Shown piece after piece: positions 32,412 through 41,884 of a DNA stretch of 64,000 nucleotides. Numbering within the stretch: the stretch's first letter is position 1; each line of letters opens with the position of its first letter. The position numbers and the translations under genes were made by a program. Location of the stretch: positions 1 through 64,000 of the forward strand of contig NZ_VFNI01000006.1 in NCBI RefSeq assembly GCF_006715495.1, given 5' to 3'. The notes under the pieces are model-generated. The model saw nothing but the letters and a program-made list of their open reading frames with translations, made no database searches and was not told the DNA's origin. The stretch comes from Herbaspirillum sp. SJZ106 (GTDB lineage Bacteria > Pseudomonadota > Gammaproteobacteria > Burkholderiales > Burkholderiaceae_D).

Positions 32412-32625
32412 AAGTCCCGCCTGTGCCGCTGTGCCGGCATCCTGAACCTGACGGTTCAAGTTGGCTGCAGTAGTTCAATTTCGGGTTCATCGGACTAGCG
32501 ACGCTCACGCCCATCGAACGATCCTACAGCCTATGCTCGTAAATGGTTCAAGGAATATATGGCAACCGCGAACACGGCAGGAGTACAAAGTCTAACGCAA
32601 TCGGCCGGCGAGTCCAAGGACTTAG
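32412..32625 (-). ncRNA. ssrS: Probable 6S RNA (ssrS)
   Basis: It lies downstream of zapA on the same strand, the conserved place for ssrS. On the minus strand the ends pair in two blocks, AAGTCC/GGACTT and GCCGGC/GCCGGC, separated by a large internal loop, like the 6S closing stem. Near the 3' end, CTTGAACC-GTCA-GGTTCAG followed by GATGCC resembles the 3' hairpin of enterobacterial 6S. Length is about 210 nt, somewhat longer than the usual ~185. A -10 TTATAT lies just upstream. 6S RNA binds housekeeping RNA polymerase in stationary phase. Identification is structural and positional, not by alignment. Confidence 0.6.
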
Positions 32626-32824
32626 TACAAAAATATAACGCGAATTTGTAACGGAACAGGCTTGTGTGCGGGCGTGTTTCCTGCTCTATCTTTCCGGGGC
32701 GGCGGCTTCTTGCATTGCGATAACAATTTCATGCCCGCTTGCCGCAATGCCCGTGCCGATGCGTTGCGCATCTGGCAATGCAAGGGCGCGATGGCAATGG
32801 GGCGCATCGCGGAGGGATCGCAAT

Positions 32825-32858
32825 AAAAAAACGGCTGTCGCGCAGACAGCCGTTTTTT
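32825..32858. terminator. Bidirectional terminator downstream of zapA
   Basis: AAAAAAACGGCTGTC - GCGCA - GACAGCCGTTTTTT, located 19 bases after the zapA stop. Confidence 0.9.
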
Positions 32859-32877
32859 ATTGGCGGCGCGGCCGGAG

Positions 32878-33195
32878 TCAGAACAGTTTTTCCTGCGGCG
32901 CCAACGCCTGGTCCAGCACGTCGTTGATGGCGGCGACCTGCTGTTTCCATTCGGCGATGGTCAGGCCGGCGAACGGGCCTTCGGCTTGCTGGGTGGAGAG
33001 CAGTTCGGCGGCGATGCCCAGGGCGGCCATCACGGCGATACGGTCGGTGCCCTTGACCTTGCCGGCGTCGCGGATGGCGCGCATCTTCTGGTCGAGATAG
33101 CTGACGGCATGGTGCAAGGCAGCCTGTTCGCCTTCGCGGCAGGCCAGGGTATAGGGCTGGCCCATGATGGTGGCCTGGATCTGGATGACGCTCAT
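32878..33195 (-). CDS. zapA: Cell division protein ZapA
   Basis: 105 residues. An N-terminal beta-rich head (IQIQATIMGQPYTLACREGE) and a long helix (AVSYLDQKMRAIRDAGKVKG, DRIAVMAALGIAAELL) are typical of ZapA, which bundles FtsZ at the Z-ring. Its ATG overlaps the stop of the upstream zapB-like gene by 4 bases. Confidence 0.92.
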   Translation of the reverse strand: MSVIQIQATIMGQPYTLACREGEQAALHHAVSYLDQKMRAIRDAGKVKGTDRIAVMAALGIAAELLSTQQAEGPFAGLTIAEWKQQVAAINDVLDQALAPQEKLF

Positions 33196-33425
33196 GCGGC
33201 CTCCTCAGTGGTTTGCGCCGGTTCCTCGGGTTCGGCGGCAGGCAGTTCGGACAGCGCCGCGCTGACGCGCTGGTAGGCTTCATCGATGCGCTGGTTCAAT
33301 TGCGCATTGTCGTCGGTCAGCGTCTTGACGTGACGGCGCAGCTCGGCATTTTCATCGCGCAGGTTCTGTGCCAGTCGGGCGAGCTGGGCGACTTTGTCGG
33401 CCAGTTGTTGGAATTCTGAACTCAT
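33192..33425 (-). CDS. ZapB-like coiled-coil division protein (TIGR02449-type)
   Basis: 77 residues from ATG 33425. A nearly continuous coiled coil (residues 1-60, QLADKVAQLARLAQNLRDEN) has an acidic tail. Its size, coil and coupling with zapA match the small TIGR02449/ZapB-like proteins beside zapA in proteobacteria. It probably helps tether ZapA at the division ring. The longer frame upstream of MSSEFQQ is not supported. Confidence 0.8.
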   Translation of the reverse strand: MSSEFQQLADKVAQLARLAQNLRDENAELRRHVKTLTDDNAQLNQRIDEAYQRVSAALSELPAAEPEEPAQTTEEAA

Positions 33426-33606
33426 CTTGGTGGGTCGCTGGATAGGAATTGAGCGCAATCGCCAATTGTCGAGGATCGCGCAATTATATGCTCATTGGCG
33501 GGGTCGGACAGCATATCCAGGGCCTAGTTGCAGCGCGGTTGGACTTTGTTTCAATTCCGTTGCCCGCCGGCGCGCCAGGAAAAGATCAGAGGGCGCCGCC
33601 TGCGCT

Positions 33607-34299
33607 TCAGTCGCCGCACCGGCTGGCCTGGCCGCGGCTGCGCAACTGGGTCTGCTGCAGCACGAAGCCATCGAAGGCGGTCAGCAGCGGGTGGTACTTC
33701 TCACTGTTTTTCTCTAGCTGCATCAGCGCATAACCGGCGGCTTCCAGCGTGGACAACTGCTCCGGCTTATGCGCCTTGCGGATCACGTATTGCGACAGCG
33801 GCGTGTCTTGCAGCGCCAGCCGCGGCAACGCATGCAGCAAGGGATTCTCATGCAGCATCTTGCGGCTCTTGCGCCAGGTGCCGTCCAGGATCACCAGCCG
33901 CAGCCGTTGCTCGGGCGGCTGGCCGTCGATAGACATCGTACGCGCATCGAAGCGGGAGCTGGCCGGCGTGCCGGCATCTTCGGTATAGAGCAGCACCGGC
34001 TGCACCGGCAGCTCGATGCCGGCGCCGGAGGGGAGCATCGAAGGCGCGTGCAGCAAGGCATGCAACTCGGCGGGATCGAAGATTTCTCCCACCGCCAGCT
34101 TGCTGTGCGGCAGGCTCAGGTGCAGCAGGCGGGCGCTGTTCTTGGCGCTGCCGGCTTCCAGCGGATGCTGCAGGATCAGCACGTCGAAGAGATGGTCGAT
34201 CGGCGAAATCCAGTGGCAGATGCATGCCGTCTGGACGCGTTGGCAGCGGGAACAGAGCTGGCGGCGAGGCTGGAACGGATCGTGGGACGACATTAACAT
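33607..34299 (-). CDS. DTW-domain tRNA-uridine aminocarboxypropyltransferase (TapT-like)
   Basis: 230 residues. The N-terminal cysteine cluster CSRCQRVQTACIC and the D-x-T-W signature in VILDGTWRKSRKML mark the DTW superfamily, whose bacterial members (TapT/YfiP) make acp3U in tRNA. The C-terminal QYVIRKAHKPEQLSTLEA is also family-like. ATG 34299 follows GAGGAAA; upstream residues are out of character. It is a single gene between zapB and the oxidoreductase-like gene, in convergent or divergent arrangement. Confidence 0.85.
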   Translation of the reverse strand: MLMSSHDPFQPRRQLCSRCQRVQTACICHWISPIDHLFDVLILQHPLEAGSAKNSARLLHLSLPHSKLAVGEIFDPAELHALLHAPSMLPSGAGIELPVQPVLLYTEDAGTPASSRFDARTMSIDGQPPEQRLRLVILDGTWRKSRKMLHENPLLHALPRLALQDTPLSQYVIRKAHKPEQLSTLEAAGYALMQLEKNSEKYHPLLTAFDGFVLQQTQLRSRGQASRCGD

Positions 34300-34629
34300 A
34301 GGGGTTTCCTCAATGATGGATGCGGTCGGATGCGGGCGGGCCGCGTTTGCAGGCGCGGTAGCCGATCTGGCGTAAGTTTCTCCAGCGTCCGCCAAATAGT
34401 GAAAAAAATCGTTAACCTCACTGAACAAGTAGATTGGCCTTTGAAAATCACCTAGTCAATCGGTGCACATCGAACATTTGCTCCCTGTTTTTCTGGTTGG
34501 AATTGAATAATTTCAATGCCGGTTCTTTTTCTTGGCGGCACGGGCAGATGCCGCAGCATGTTCCATCCGGCCCATCCGGCCCATCCGCTGCATCCGGTGC
34601 GTCTTAACCATGTCGGTCATCAATGAATA

Positions 34630-34866
34630 ATGCGTCCTAGAAAATCCGCCCAGCAAGATAGCGCCAGCCAGATCGACGATCCGGCGCCGGAGCCGCCCGT
34701 CGAGCCGCAACTGGAAGACTGTTGCGGCAGCGGTTGCGTGCCCTGCATTTTCGATATCTATGAACAGGCGCGCGAGCGTTATCTGGCGCAGCTGGAAGCC
34801 TGGAAGCAACGCCAGGCCGAGCGCGCCGCCGGCGGCAGGAAATCCCGCCCAAAAAGCGCGAAATGA
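34630..34866 (+). CDS. Small Oxidored-like domain protein
   Basis: 78 residues. The core DCCGSGCVPCIFDIYEQARE is the Oxidored-like motif (PF09791), a CCGSGC..C cysteine cluster found in small bacterial and mitochondrial proteins; function unknown, perhaps metal binding. The flanks are charged and disordered. No strong ribosome site precedes the ATG. It converges with recG, ending 46 bases from the recG stop. Confidence 0.82.
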   Translation: MRPRKSAQQDSASQIDDPAPEPPVEPQLEDCCGSGCVPCIFDIYEQARERYLAQLEAWKQRQAERAAGGRKSRPKSAK

Positions 34867-34912
34867 TGTCGCGCCGGCGCCAGGCGGGCCATGCCGCCGG
34901 CCGCCGCGGCCT

Positions 34913-37117
34913 TCATACCTTCAGGTAATCCTCGCGCCCGCCCAGCCAGCGCGCCAGATGGCGCTCGACGATGTCCGGCGCATGTTGCAGCAGCGCCTGC
35001 GCGGTGTCGCGCGCCTTTTCCACCAGCCATTGGTCGGTCGCCAGGTCGGCGAAGCGCAGCATGGCTTCGCCCGACTGGCGCGCGCCCAGGAATTCGCCGG
35101 GGCCGCGGATGTCGAGGTCGCGCCGGGCGATCTCGAAGCCGTCGGTGGTTTCGCGCATGATCGCCAGCCGCTCCTTGGCGGTGCCGCCCAGCGGCCCCTG
35201 GTACATCAGCAGGCACACGCTGGCGGCCGAACCGCGGCCCACGCGCCCGCGCAACTGGTGCAACTGCGACAGGCCGAAGCGCTCGGCATGCTCGATCACC
35301 ATCAGCGAGGCATTAGGCACGTCCACCCCGACTTCGATCACCGTGGTCGCCACCAGCACATGGATTGCGCCGCGGCTGAAGCCTTCCATCACGATCTGTT
35401 TTTCCACCGGTTTCATGCGCCCGTGCACCAGCCCGATGGTGAGGTCGGGCAGGGCGGCCGACAAGGTGGCGTGGGTGTCGGTGGCGGTCTGCAACTGCAG
35501 CGCCTCGGACTCTTCGATCAGCGGGCAGACCCAATAGATCTGCTTGCCTTCCAGCGCCGCCGCATGCACGCGTTCGATCACCTCGTCGCGCCGGTTCTGG
35601 TCGATCACGCGGGTCACGATAGGCGAGCGGCCCGGCGGCAGTTCGTCGATCACAGACACTTCCAGGTCGGCGTAATAGGTCATGGCCAGCGTGCGCGGGA
35701 TCGGCGTGGCCGACATCATCAACTGGTGCGGCACGGTGGCATTGTCGGCCTCGGCCGGGTTGAAGCTCTTGTTGCTCTTGTTACGCAAGGCCAGCCGCTG
35801 GCCCACGCCGAAACGGTGCTGCTCGTCCACGATCACCAGCCCCAGGTTGTCGAACTGCACCGTGTCCTGGATCAGCGCATGGGTACCTACCACCAGCCGC
35901 GCCGCGCCGGACTCGATGTGGGCCAGCGCCTCGGTCTTTTCCTTCTTCTTCTGGCTGCCCGAGAGCCAGGCCACGCCCACGTCCAGCGGCTCCATCCAGG
36001 CGGCGATCTTGCGGAAATGCTGCTCGGCCAGGATTTCGGTCGGCGCCATCAGCACCGCCTGGAAACCGCTGTCGATGGCCTGGGCCGCGGCCAGCGCCGC
36101 CACCACCGTCTTGCCGCTGCCCACATCCCCCTGCAGCAGGCGCTGCATCGGGAAGGAGTGGCGCAGGTCGGCGCGGATTTCTTCCAGCACGCGCTCTTGC
36201 GCCCCGGTCAGCTTGAACGGCAGTTGCTTGATCAGGTCGGCCGTCACCCGCCCGGTCACCGGCAGCGCGCGCGCAGTCTTGGCGCGGCGCGCGGCCTGGG
36301 CGCGCTTCAGCGACAACTGCTGCGCCAGCAGTTCGTCGAACTTCATGCGGATCCAGGCCGGGTGCGAGCGCTCGATCAGCGCATGCTCGTCGACATCCGG
36401 CGGCGGGTTGTGCAGCAGCCGCACCGACGGTTCGAAGGCGGCCAGCTTGAGCGTGTCCAGCATCGATGGCGGCAGCGTGTCCTGCCAGTCGAGCCGACTC
36501 ATGGCATTGGCGATGGACTTGCGCAGGTAGGCCTGCGACAGGCCTTCGCCGGCCGGATATACGGGCGTGAGCACATCGGGCAGCGGCGCGCCCTGGTTGA
36601 CGACCTTGTATTGCGGATGGACCATCTCGGCGCCGAAGAAGCCGTGGCGCAGTTCGCCGCGCACCCGCACCCGCGTGCCTTCGGCCAGTTGCTTGGTCTG
36701 GCTGCCGTAGAAATTGAGGAAGCGCATCACCAACTGGCCGCTGTCGTCTCCCACCGTCACCACCAACTGGCGGCGCGGCCGGAACTGCACGTCGCAGGCG
36801 GTGACCACGCCCTCCACCTGCACCGTCTGCAGGCCGCGCAGGGAGGCCTCGGCGATGCTCATGAGCGTGGTTTCGTCCTCGTAGCGCAGCGGCAGGTGCA
36901 GCGCCAAGTCCATGTCATTGTGCAGGCCCAGCTTGGCCAGCTTGTTTTCGGGTTTGGCGGCGCCGGCCGCCCCGGCTTTGGCGGCGTCCTTCTTGTCCGA
37001 GCTCTTGCTCGTGGTTTTCTTCGCGGTAGCGGGCATGCGTCGTGGCGGCGTTGGTCGTGGCGCGTCGGGTGCGGGCGGGTGATATGGATCGCTGATAAAC
37101 GCTAGCGGGGCAGGCAT
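34913..37117 (-). CDS. recG: ATP-dependent DNA helicase RecG
   Basis: Up to 734 residues from ATG 37117; ATG 37036 (707 residues, opening MPATAKKTTSK) is equally plausible, as neither has a clear ribosome site. The wedge/OB domain (~90-270) is followed by helicase motifs: Walker A LLQGDVGSGKTVVA, DExH-type VIVDEQHRFGVGQRLALRN, SATPIPRTLAMTYY, VHGRMKP and HQLRGRVGRG. It remodels stalled replication forks. The promoter TTGATA-N16-TAAAAT upstream is covered by a LexA-type palindrome. Confidence 0.95.
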   Translation of the reverse strand: MPAPLAFISDPYHPPAPDAPRPTPPRRMPATAKKTTSKSSDKKDAAKAGAAGAAKPENKLAKLGLHNDMDLALHLPLRYEDETTLMSIAEASLRGLQTVQVEGVVTACDVQFRPRRQLVVTVGDDSGQLVMRFLNFYGSQTKQLAEGTRVRVRGELRHGFFGAEMVHPQYKVVNQGAPLPDVLTPVYPAGEGLSQAYLRKSIANAMSRLDWQDTLPPSMLDTLKLAAFEPSVRLLHNPPPDVDEHALIERSHPAWIRMKFDELLAQQLSLKRAQAARRAKTARALPVTGRVTADLIKQLPFKLTGAQERVLEEIRADLRHSFPMQRLLQGDVGSGKTVVAALAAAQAIDSGFQAVLMAPTEILAEQHFRKIAAWMEPLDVGVAWLSGSQKKKEKTEALAHIESGAARLVVGTHALIQDTVQFDNLGLVIVDEQHRFGVGQRLALRNKSNKSFNPAEADNATVPHQLMMSATPIPRTLAMTYYADLEVSVIDELPPGRSPIVTRVIDQNRRDEVIERVHAAALEGKQIYWVCPLIEESEALQLQTATDTHATLSAALPDLTIGLVHGRMKPVEKQIVMEGFSRGAIHVLVATTVIEVGVDVPNASLMVIEHAERFGLSQLHQLRGRVGRGSAASVCLLMYQGPLGGTAKERLAIMRETTDGFEIARRDLDIRGPGEFLGARQSGEAMLRFADLATDQWLVEKARDTAQALLQHAPDIVERHLARWLGGREDYLKV

Positions 37118-37161
37118 ATGGGAAAAATGCCCCGACAGCGTAAAATAGCGGGTTGGGCGTT

Positions 37162-37189
37162 ATTTTACTGTGATTATTTACAGTATCAA
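37162..37189 (-). promoter_or_regulatory. recG promoter with embedded LexA-type box
   Basis: On the minus strand TTGATA (-35), 16 bases, TAAAAT (-10). The 20-bp palindrome TACTGT-GATTATTT-ACAGTA occupies 37166-37185, overlapping both promoter elements. It matches the CTGT-N8-ACAG LexA consensus exactly. Confidence 0.7.
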
Positions 37190-37256
37190 TCCCACCGGCA
37201 ACACTTCTTTGCTTTGCCGTGCGGGCAGAACGCCCCCGATATTTCATCGTACACGC

Positions 37257-38279
37257 ATGTATTCTCTTTCCGACTTCGATTTCGCGCTCCCGCCCGAGCT
37301 GATCGCGCAGACGCCGCTGGCCGAGCGCAGCGCCTCGCGCCTGCTGCAGGTAGACGGCGCCACGCTCACTGACCGCCGTTTCGCCGACATCCTCGCGCTG
37401 CTCAACCCCGGCGACCTGCTGGTATTCAACGACACGCGCGTGCTCAAGGCGCGCTTTTTCGGCGTCAAGGAAACCGGCGGCAAGATCGAGGCGCTGGTCG
37501 AGCGCGTGCTCGATCCCCGTACCGTGCACGCCCAGCTGCGCGCCTCCAAGTCGCCGCCGCCGGGCACCAAAATCCGCCTGGCGGACGCCTTCGACGTCAC
37601 CGTGGGCGAGCGCTTCGGCGAGTTCTACACGCTGCATTTCCCGTCCGACGTATTCGCGTTGCTGGAGCAATACGGCAGCCTGCCGTTGCCGCCGTATATC
37701 GAACACGAGGCCGATGCCTTTGATGAGACGCGCTACCAGACCGTCTACGCCAAAGAACCGGGCGCGGTCGCCGCGCCTACCGCCGGCCTGCACTTCGACC
37801 AGGCCCTGCTGGATCAACTGGCCGCGCGCGGCGTCAAGCAAGCCTTCGTCACGCTGCATGTGGGCGCCGGCACCTTCCAGCCGGTGCGGGTGGAAGACCT
37901 GTCGCAGCACAAGATGCACAGCGAGTGGTACACCATTTCGCCAGCCACGGTGGAGGCGGTGCGCGCCACCAAGGCGGCGGGCGGGCGCGTGGTGGCGGTC
38001 GGCACCACCAGCATGCGCGCGCTGGAATCCGGCTCGCAGTCCGGGCAATTGCAAGCCGGCAGCGCCGATACCCAACTCTTCATCACGCCCGGCTACACGT
38101 TCAAGACCGTGGATCGCCTGGTGACCAATTTCCACCTGCCCAAGTCGACGCTGCTGATGCTGGTCTCGGCCTTCGCCGGCTACGACAACATCCGCGCCGC
38201 CTATGCGCACGCGATCCAAGAGAAATACCGTTTCTTCAGCTATGGCGACGCCATGCTGCTCACCTGCAACCGAGGCTGA
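37257..38279 (+). CDS. queA: S-adenosylmethionine:tRNA ribosyltransferase-isomerase QueA
   Basis: 340 residues. [20 protein letters not shown], then [16 protein letters not shown], and TAGLHFD and [14 protein letters not shown] are QueA hallmarks. It builds the epoxy-cyclopentane of queuosine in tRNA. ATG 37257 starts the conserved MYSLSDFDF. It is followed by tgt 3 bases later. Confidence 0.96.
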   Translation: MYSLSDFDFALPPELIAQTPLAERSASRLLQVDGATLTDRRFADILALLNPGDLLVFNDTRVLKARFFGVKETGGKIEALVERVLDPRTVHAQLRASKSPPPGTKIRLADAFDVTVGERFGEFYTLHFPSDVFALLEQYGSLPLPPYIEHEADAFDETRYQTVYAKEPGAVAAPTAGLHFDQALLDQLAARGVKQAFVTLHVGAGTFQPVRVEDLSQHKMHSEWYTISPATVEAVRATKAAGGRVVAVGTTSMRALESGSQSGQLQAGSADTQLFITPGYTFKTVDRLVTNFHLPKSTLLMLVSAFAGYDNIRAAYAHAIQEKYRFFSYGDAMLLTCNRG

Positions 38280-39410
<1,131 letters not shown>

Positions 39411-39423
39411 ACCTTTGGTTACC

Positions 39424-39515
39424 TGTCGTCCTGACGAAAGTCAGGATCCAGCGCCGTGCAACTACCGTTGCGGCATGACAAACGCCGCTGGGTCCCGGCC
39501 TGCGCCGGGACGACA
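39424..39515. repeat. 92-bp dispersed palindromic repeat after tgt
   Basis: Imperfect 30-bp inverted ends: TGTCGTCCTGACGAAAGTCA... and its partner ...TGCGCCGGGACGACA, each with its own internal hairpin (CCTGAC-GAAA-GTCAGG and TCCCGGC-CTGC-GCCGGGA). The form resembles the mobile palindromic repeats seen in many proteobacterial genomes. A single copy is in the window. Confidence 0.7.
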
Positions 39516-39524
39516 CCAAGATGC

Positions 39525-41162
39525 TCAGGCCTTGCGCCAGTTCTCCACCATATCCCTTAGTTGCCGCCGGATCACCTTGCCGGTAGTCGTCATCGGCAAC
39601 TCCTCCACGAAGTAGACCTCGCGCGGATACTCATGCGCCGCCAGCCGCGTCTTGACGTGCTGCTGCAACGCGCGCTTGAGCGTTTCCCCGGCTTCATGCC
39701 CGTCGTTGAGCACCACGATCGCCACTACGACCTCGGTGCGCTCGGCGTCCGGCGCGCCCACTACCGCCGCCATCTTCACCGCCGGATGCTGCAGCAGGTT
39801 GTCCTCGATCTCGCCGGGGCCGATGCGGTAGCCGGCCGAGGTGATCACGTCGTCGTCGCGTCCGACGAAGCGGATATAGCCTTCCTCATCGCGTACGCCG
39901 GTGTCGCCGGTCAGCAGCCAGTCGCCGGCGAACTTGGCGGCGGTGGCCTCGGGATTGTTCCAGTACTGTAAAAACATCACCGGATCGGGCCGCAGCACGG
40001 CGATGTTGCCTTGCGCGCCGTCGGGCAGCGGCAGGCCCCGGTCGTCCACGATCGCTACCCGGTGGCCGGGCGCGGCGCGGCCGATGCTGCCGGGGCGGCA
40101 GGGCATGATGGCGGCGTTGGAGGAAACCGTCATGTTGCATTCGGTCTGGCCGTAGAACTCGTTGATGGTCAGGCCGAAGGTCTTGCGGCCCCAGTCCAGC
40201 AGTTCGGCGCCCAGCGATTCGCCGCCGCTGGCCACCGAGCGCAGGTTGAGCTTCCAGCGTTGTTCGGGAGCGCTCACCGTGCGCATCATCTTCAGCGCGG
40301 TCGGCGGCAGGAAGCAGTTGCGCACGCCGTGGTCCTGCAGCAGCTGGAACGCCGCTTCGCCGGTAAATTTCTCGAAGCGGTGCGCCACTACCGCCACGCC
40401 GTGGTGCCAGGCCGGCAGCAGCACATCCAGCAGGCCGCCGATCCAGGCCCAGTCGGCCGGCGTCCAGATGCGATCGCCTTCGATCGGAAATAAATTGTGG
40501 GACATCTCGACTCCGGGCAGGTGGCCCAGCAGCACGCGGTGCGCATGCAGCGCGCCCTTGGGCTGGCCGGTGGTGCCGGAGGTGTAGATGATGACTGCCG
40601 GGTCGTCGGCGCGGGTGGCGACCGGGGTGAACGATTCGCCCTGGCCGGCCAGCGCCGCATGCAGGTCGACCGTGCCGGGCCGGGCGCCGTCGATGGTGAA
40701 GACTGTCTTCAGTGCTGGCAGGCGGTCGCGGATGCCGGCCAGCTTGGCCGCGCCTTCGGCATTGGTCACTACTACCCTGGCGCCGCTGTTGTGCAGCCGA
40801 TATTCCAGCGCCTCGGCGCCGAACAGCGCGAACAGCGGGATCGCGATGCAACCGCTCTTGTACGCCGCCACATGCGAGAACGCAGTCTCCGGCGCCTGCG
40901 GTAGCAGGATGCCGATGCGCTCGCCGCGTTGCACGCCGTGCGCGCGCAGCAGGTTGGCCATGCGGTTCGACAGCGCGCGCATCTGGCCGAAGCTGTATTC
41001 ACGCACGCCGCCGTCGCGCGCGATATGCACCAGCGCCAGCCGCTGCGGTTCGCGTTCGGCCCATTTGTCGCAGACGTCGACGCCGATGTTGTAGTGCTCG
41101 GGAATATTCCAGCCAAAGCCCGAGGCGATGTCCTCGTAGGGTTGCGGCGCGGTGGGCAGCAT
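39525..41162 (-). CDS. AMP-dependent acyl-CoA synthetase
   Basis: 545 residues, ANL superfamily. The phosphate loop is IIYTSGTTGQPKGALHAHR, then NEFYGQTECNM, LLTGDTGVRDEEGYIRFVGR, the hinge region GYRIGPGEIE and the catalytic Lys in TTTGKVIRRQL. It forms acyl-AMP then acyl-CoA; the acid could be acetate, propionate or a medium-chain acid. ATG 41162 follows CAGGAGA, and the longer frame is less likely. It is inserted on the opposite strand between tgt and yajC. Confidence 0.88.
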   Translation of the reverse strand: MLPTAPQPYEDIASGFGWNIPEHYNIGVDVCDKWAEREPQRLALVHIARDGGVREYSFGQMRALSNRMANLLRAHGVQRGERIGILLPQAPETAFSHVAAYKSGCIAIPLFALFGAEALEYRLHNSGARVVVTNAEGAAKLAGIRDRLPALKTVFTIDGARPGTVDLHAALAGQGESFTPVATRADDPAVIIYTSGTTGQPKGALHAHRVLLGHLPGVEMSHNLFPIEGDRIWTPADWAWIGGLLDVLLPAWHHGVAVVAHRFEKFTGEAAFQLLQDHGVRNCFLPPTALKMMRTVSAPEQRWKLNLRSVASGGESLGAELLDWGRKTFGLTINEFYGQTECNMTVSSNAAIMPCRPGSIGRAAPGHRVAIVDDRGLPLPDGAQGNIAVLRPDPVMFLQYWNNPEATAAKFAGDWLLTGDTGVRDEEGYIRFVGRDDDVITSAGYRIGPGEIEDNLLQHPAVKMAAVVGAPDAERTEVVVAIVVLNDGHEAGETLKRALQQHVKTRLAAHEYPREVYFVEELPMTTTGKVIRRQLRDMVENWRKA

Positions 41163-41431
41163 GCGGGGGTCTCCTGTGTCGTGGCGGAACGGCGCGTTCC
41201 ATCTTGTCTTGATTTTGTTTGCCACTGTACAAGTTTTGCCGTGACGCGGCGATGCCGTTTTGATAAGAGCAATGGCAGCGCCGGACCGGCATGGCCGTCA
41301 AAGGCGGGCAAACAGGCCGGAAAATCGCCAAATCGATCTTGATCTCCGGCAAGCCGTCCCGATTTAGGGGCATAGCGCCTGCGCAGTGCTAGAATGCAGG
41401 GCTATTTTTCAATCAACCTTTGGAGCCTTAC

Positions 41432-41764
41432 GTGTTTATTTCCGATGCATACGCGCAAACGGCAGCAGCAGCCCCCGGTGGCATGCTGGGCAACCTGACC
41501 AGCTTCCTGCCGATCATCCTGATGTTCGTGGTGCTGTACTTCCTGATGATCCGCCCGCAGATGAAGCGTCAGAAAGAACAGAAAGCGATGATGGATGCAC
41601 TGGCCAAGGGCGACGAAATCGTCACCTCGGGCGGCATCCTGGGCAAGGTCACCAAGGTCACCGATGCCTACATCACCATCGAAGTGTCCGAAGGCAACGA
41701 AATCATCGTGCAAAAGGCAGCCGTTGCCACGCTGCTGCCCAAGGGCACCATCAAGGGCCTGTAA
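41432..41764 (+). CDS. yajC: Preprotein translocase subunit YajC
   Basis: 110 residues from GTG 41432, which follows TTTGGAG; an upstream TTG at 41420 is less likely. One membrane helix (FLPIILMFVVLYFLMIRPQ) precedes the cytoplasmic domain (KGDEIVTSGGILGKV). It associates with SecDF and the Sec translocon. It is first in yajC-secD-secF. Confidence 0.94.
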   Translation: MFISDAYAQTAAAAPGGMLGNLTSFLPIILMFVVLYFLMIRPQMKRQKEQKAMMDALAKGDEIVTSGGILGKVTKVTDAYITIEVSEGNEIIVQKAAVATLLPKGTIKGL

Positions 41765-41782
41765 TCCGGCCGCAACGGTCCA

Positions 41783-41807
41783 ATGGGCGCATCGGTGATG
41801 CGCCCAT
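41783..41807 (+). promoter_or_regulatory. Intercistronic hairpin between yajC and secD
   Basis: ATGGGCGCATC-GGT-GATGCGCCCAT, a perfect 11-bp stem followed by GTTGTT. It may attenuate or stabilise the message, so secD/secF can be tuned separately from yajC. Confidence 0.55.
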
Positions 41808-41884
41808 GTTGTTGGAACCCCCGGGTTCCCGCTGCAAGCTGCAAGCAACCCGCAGCTCATTCTGGAAGCTAGAAGCACAACACC

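Larger units (their letters stand above)
32294..32877. other. Intergenic region holding 6S RNA candidate and two terminators
   Basis: 584 bases without protein genes. It contains a terminator for nrdR and the RNA (32372-32405), the 6S RNA candidate (32412-32625), its predicted -10 (TTATAT on the minus strand, 32633-32638), and the zapA terminator (32825-32858). Between 32640 and 32822 CTTGCATTGC (32709-32718) faces GCAATGCAAG (32775-32784), a structure I cannot assign. Confidence 0.55.

Noticed and set aside
32521..32560. TCCTACA block at 32522 as a seventh stress element
   Set aside because: It lies inside the 6S RNA candidate, has no second block at 16-17 bases, and no stress gene follows.
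34513..34620. Possible 35-residue basic peptide with RMGRMGRM on the minus strand
   Set aside because: No ribosome site; the repeat simply reflects a short CATCCGGCC tandem. Kept out for lack of support.
37118..37372. 84-codon plus-strand frame between recG and queA
   Set aside because: It overlaps the LexA box, promoter and queA start, and lacks a ribosome site.
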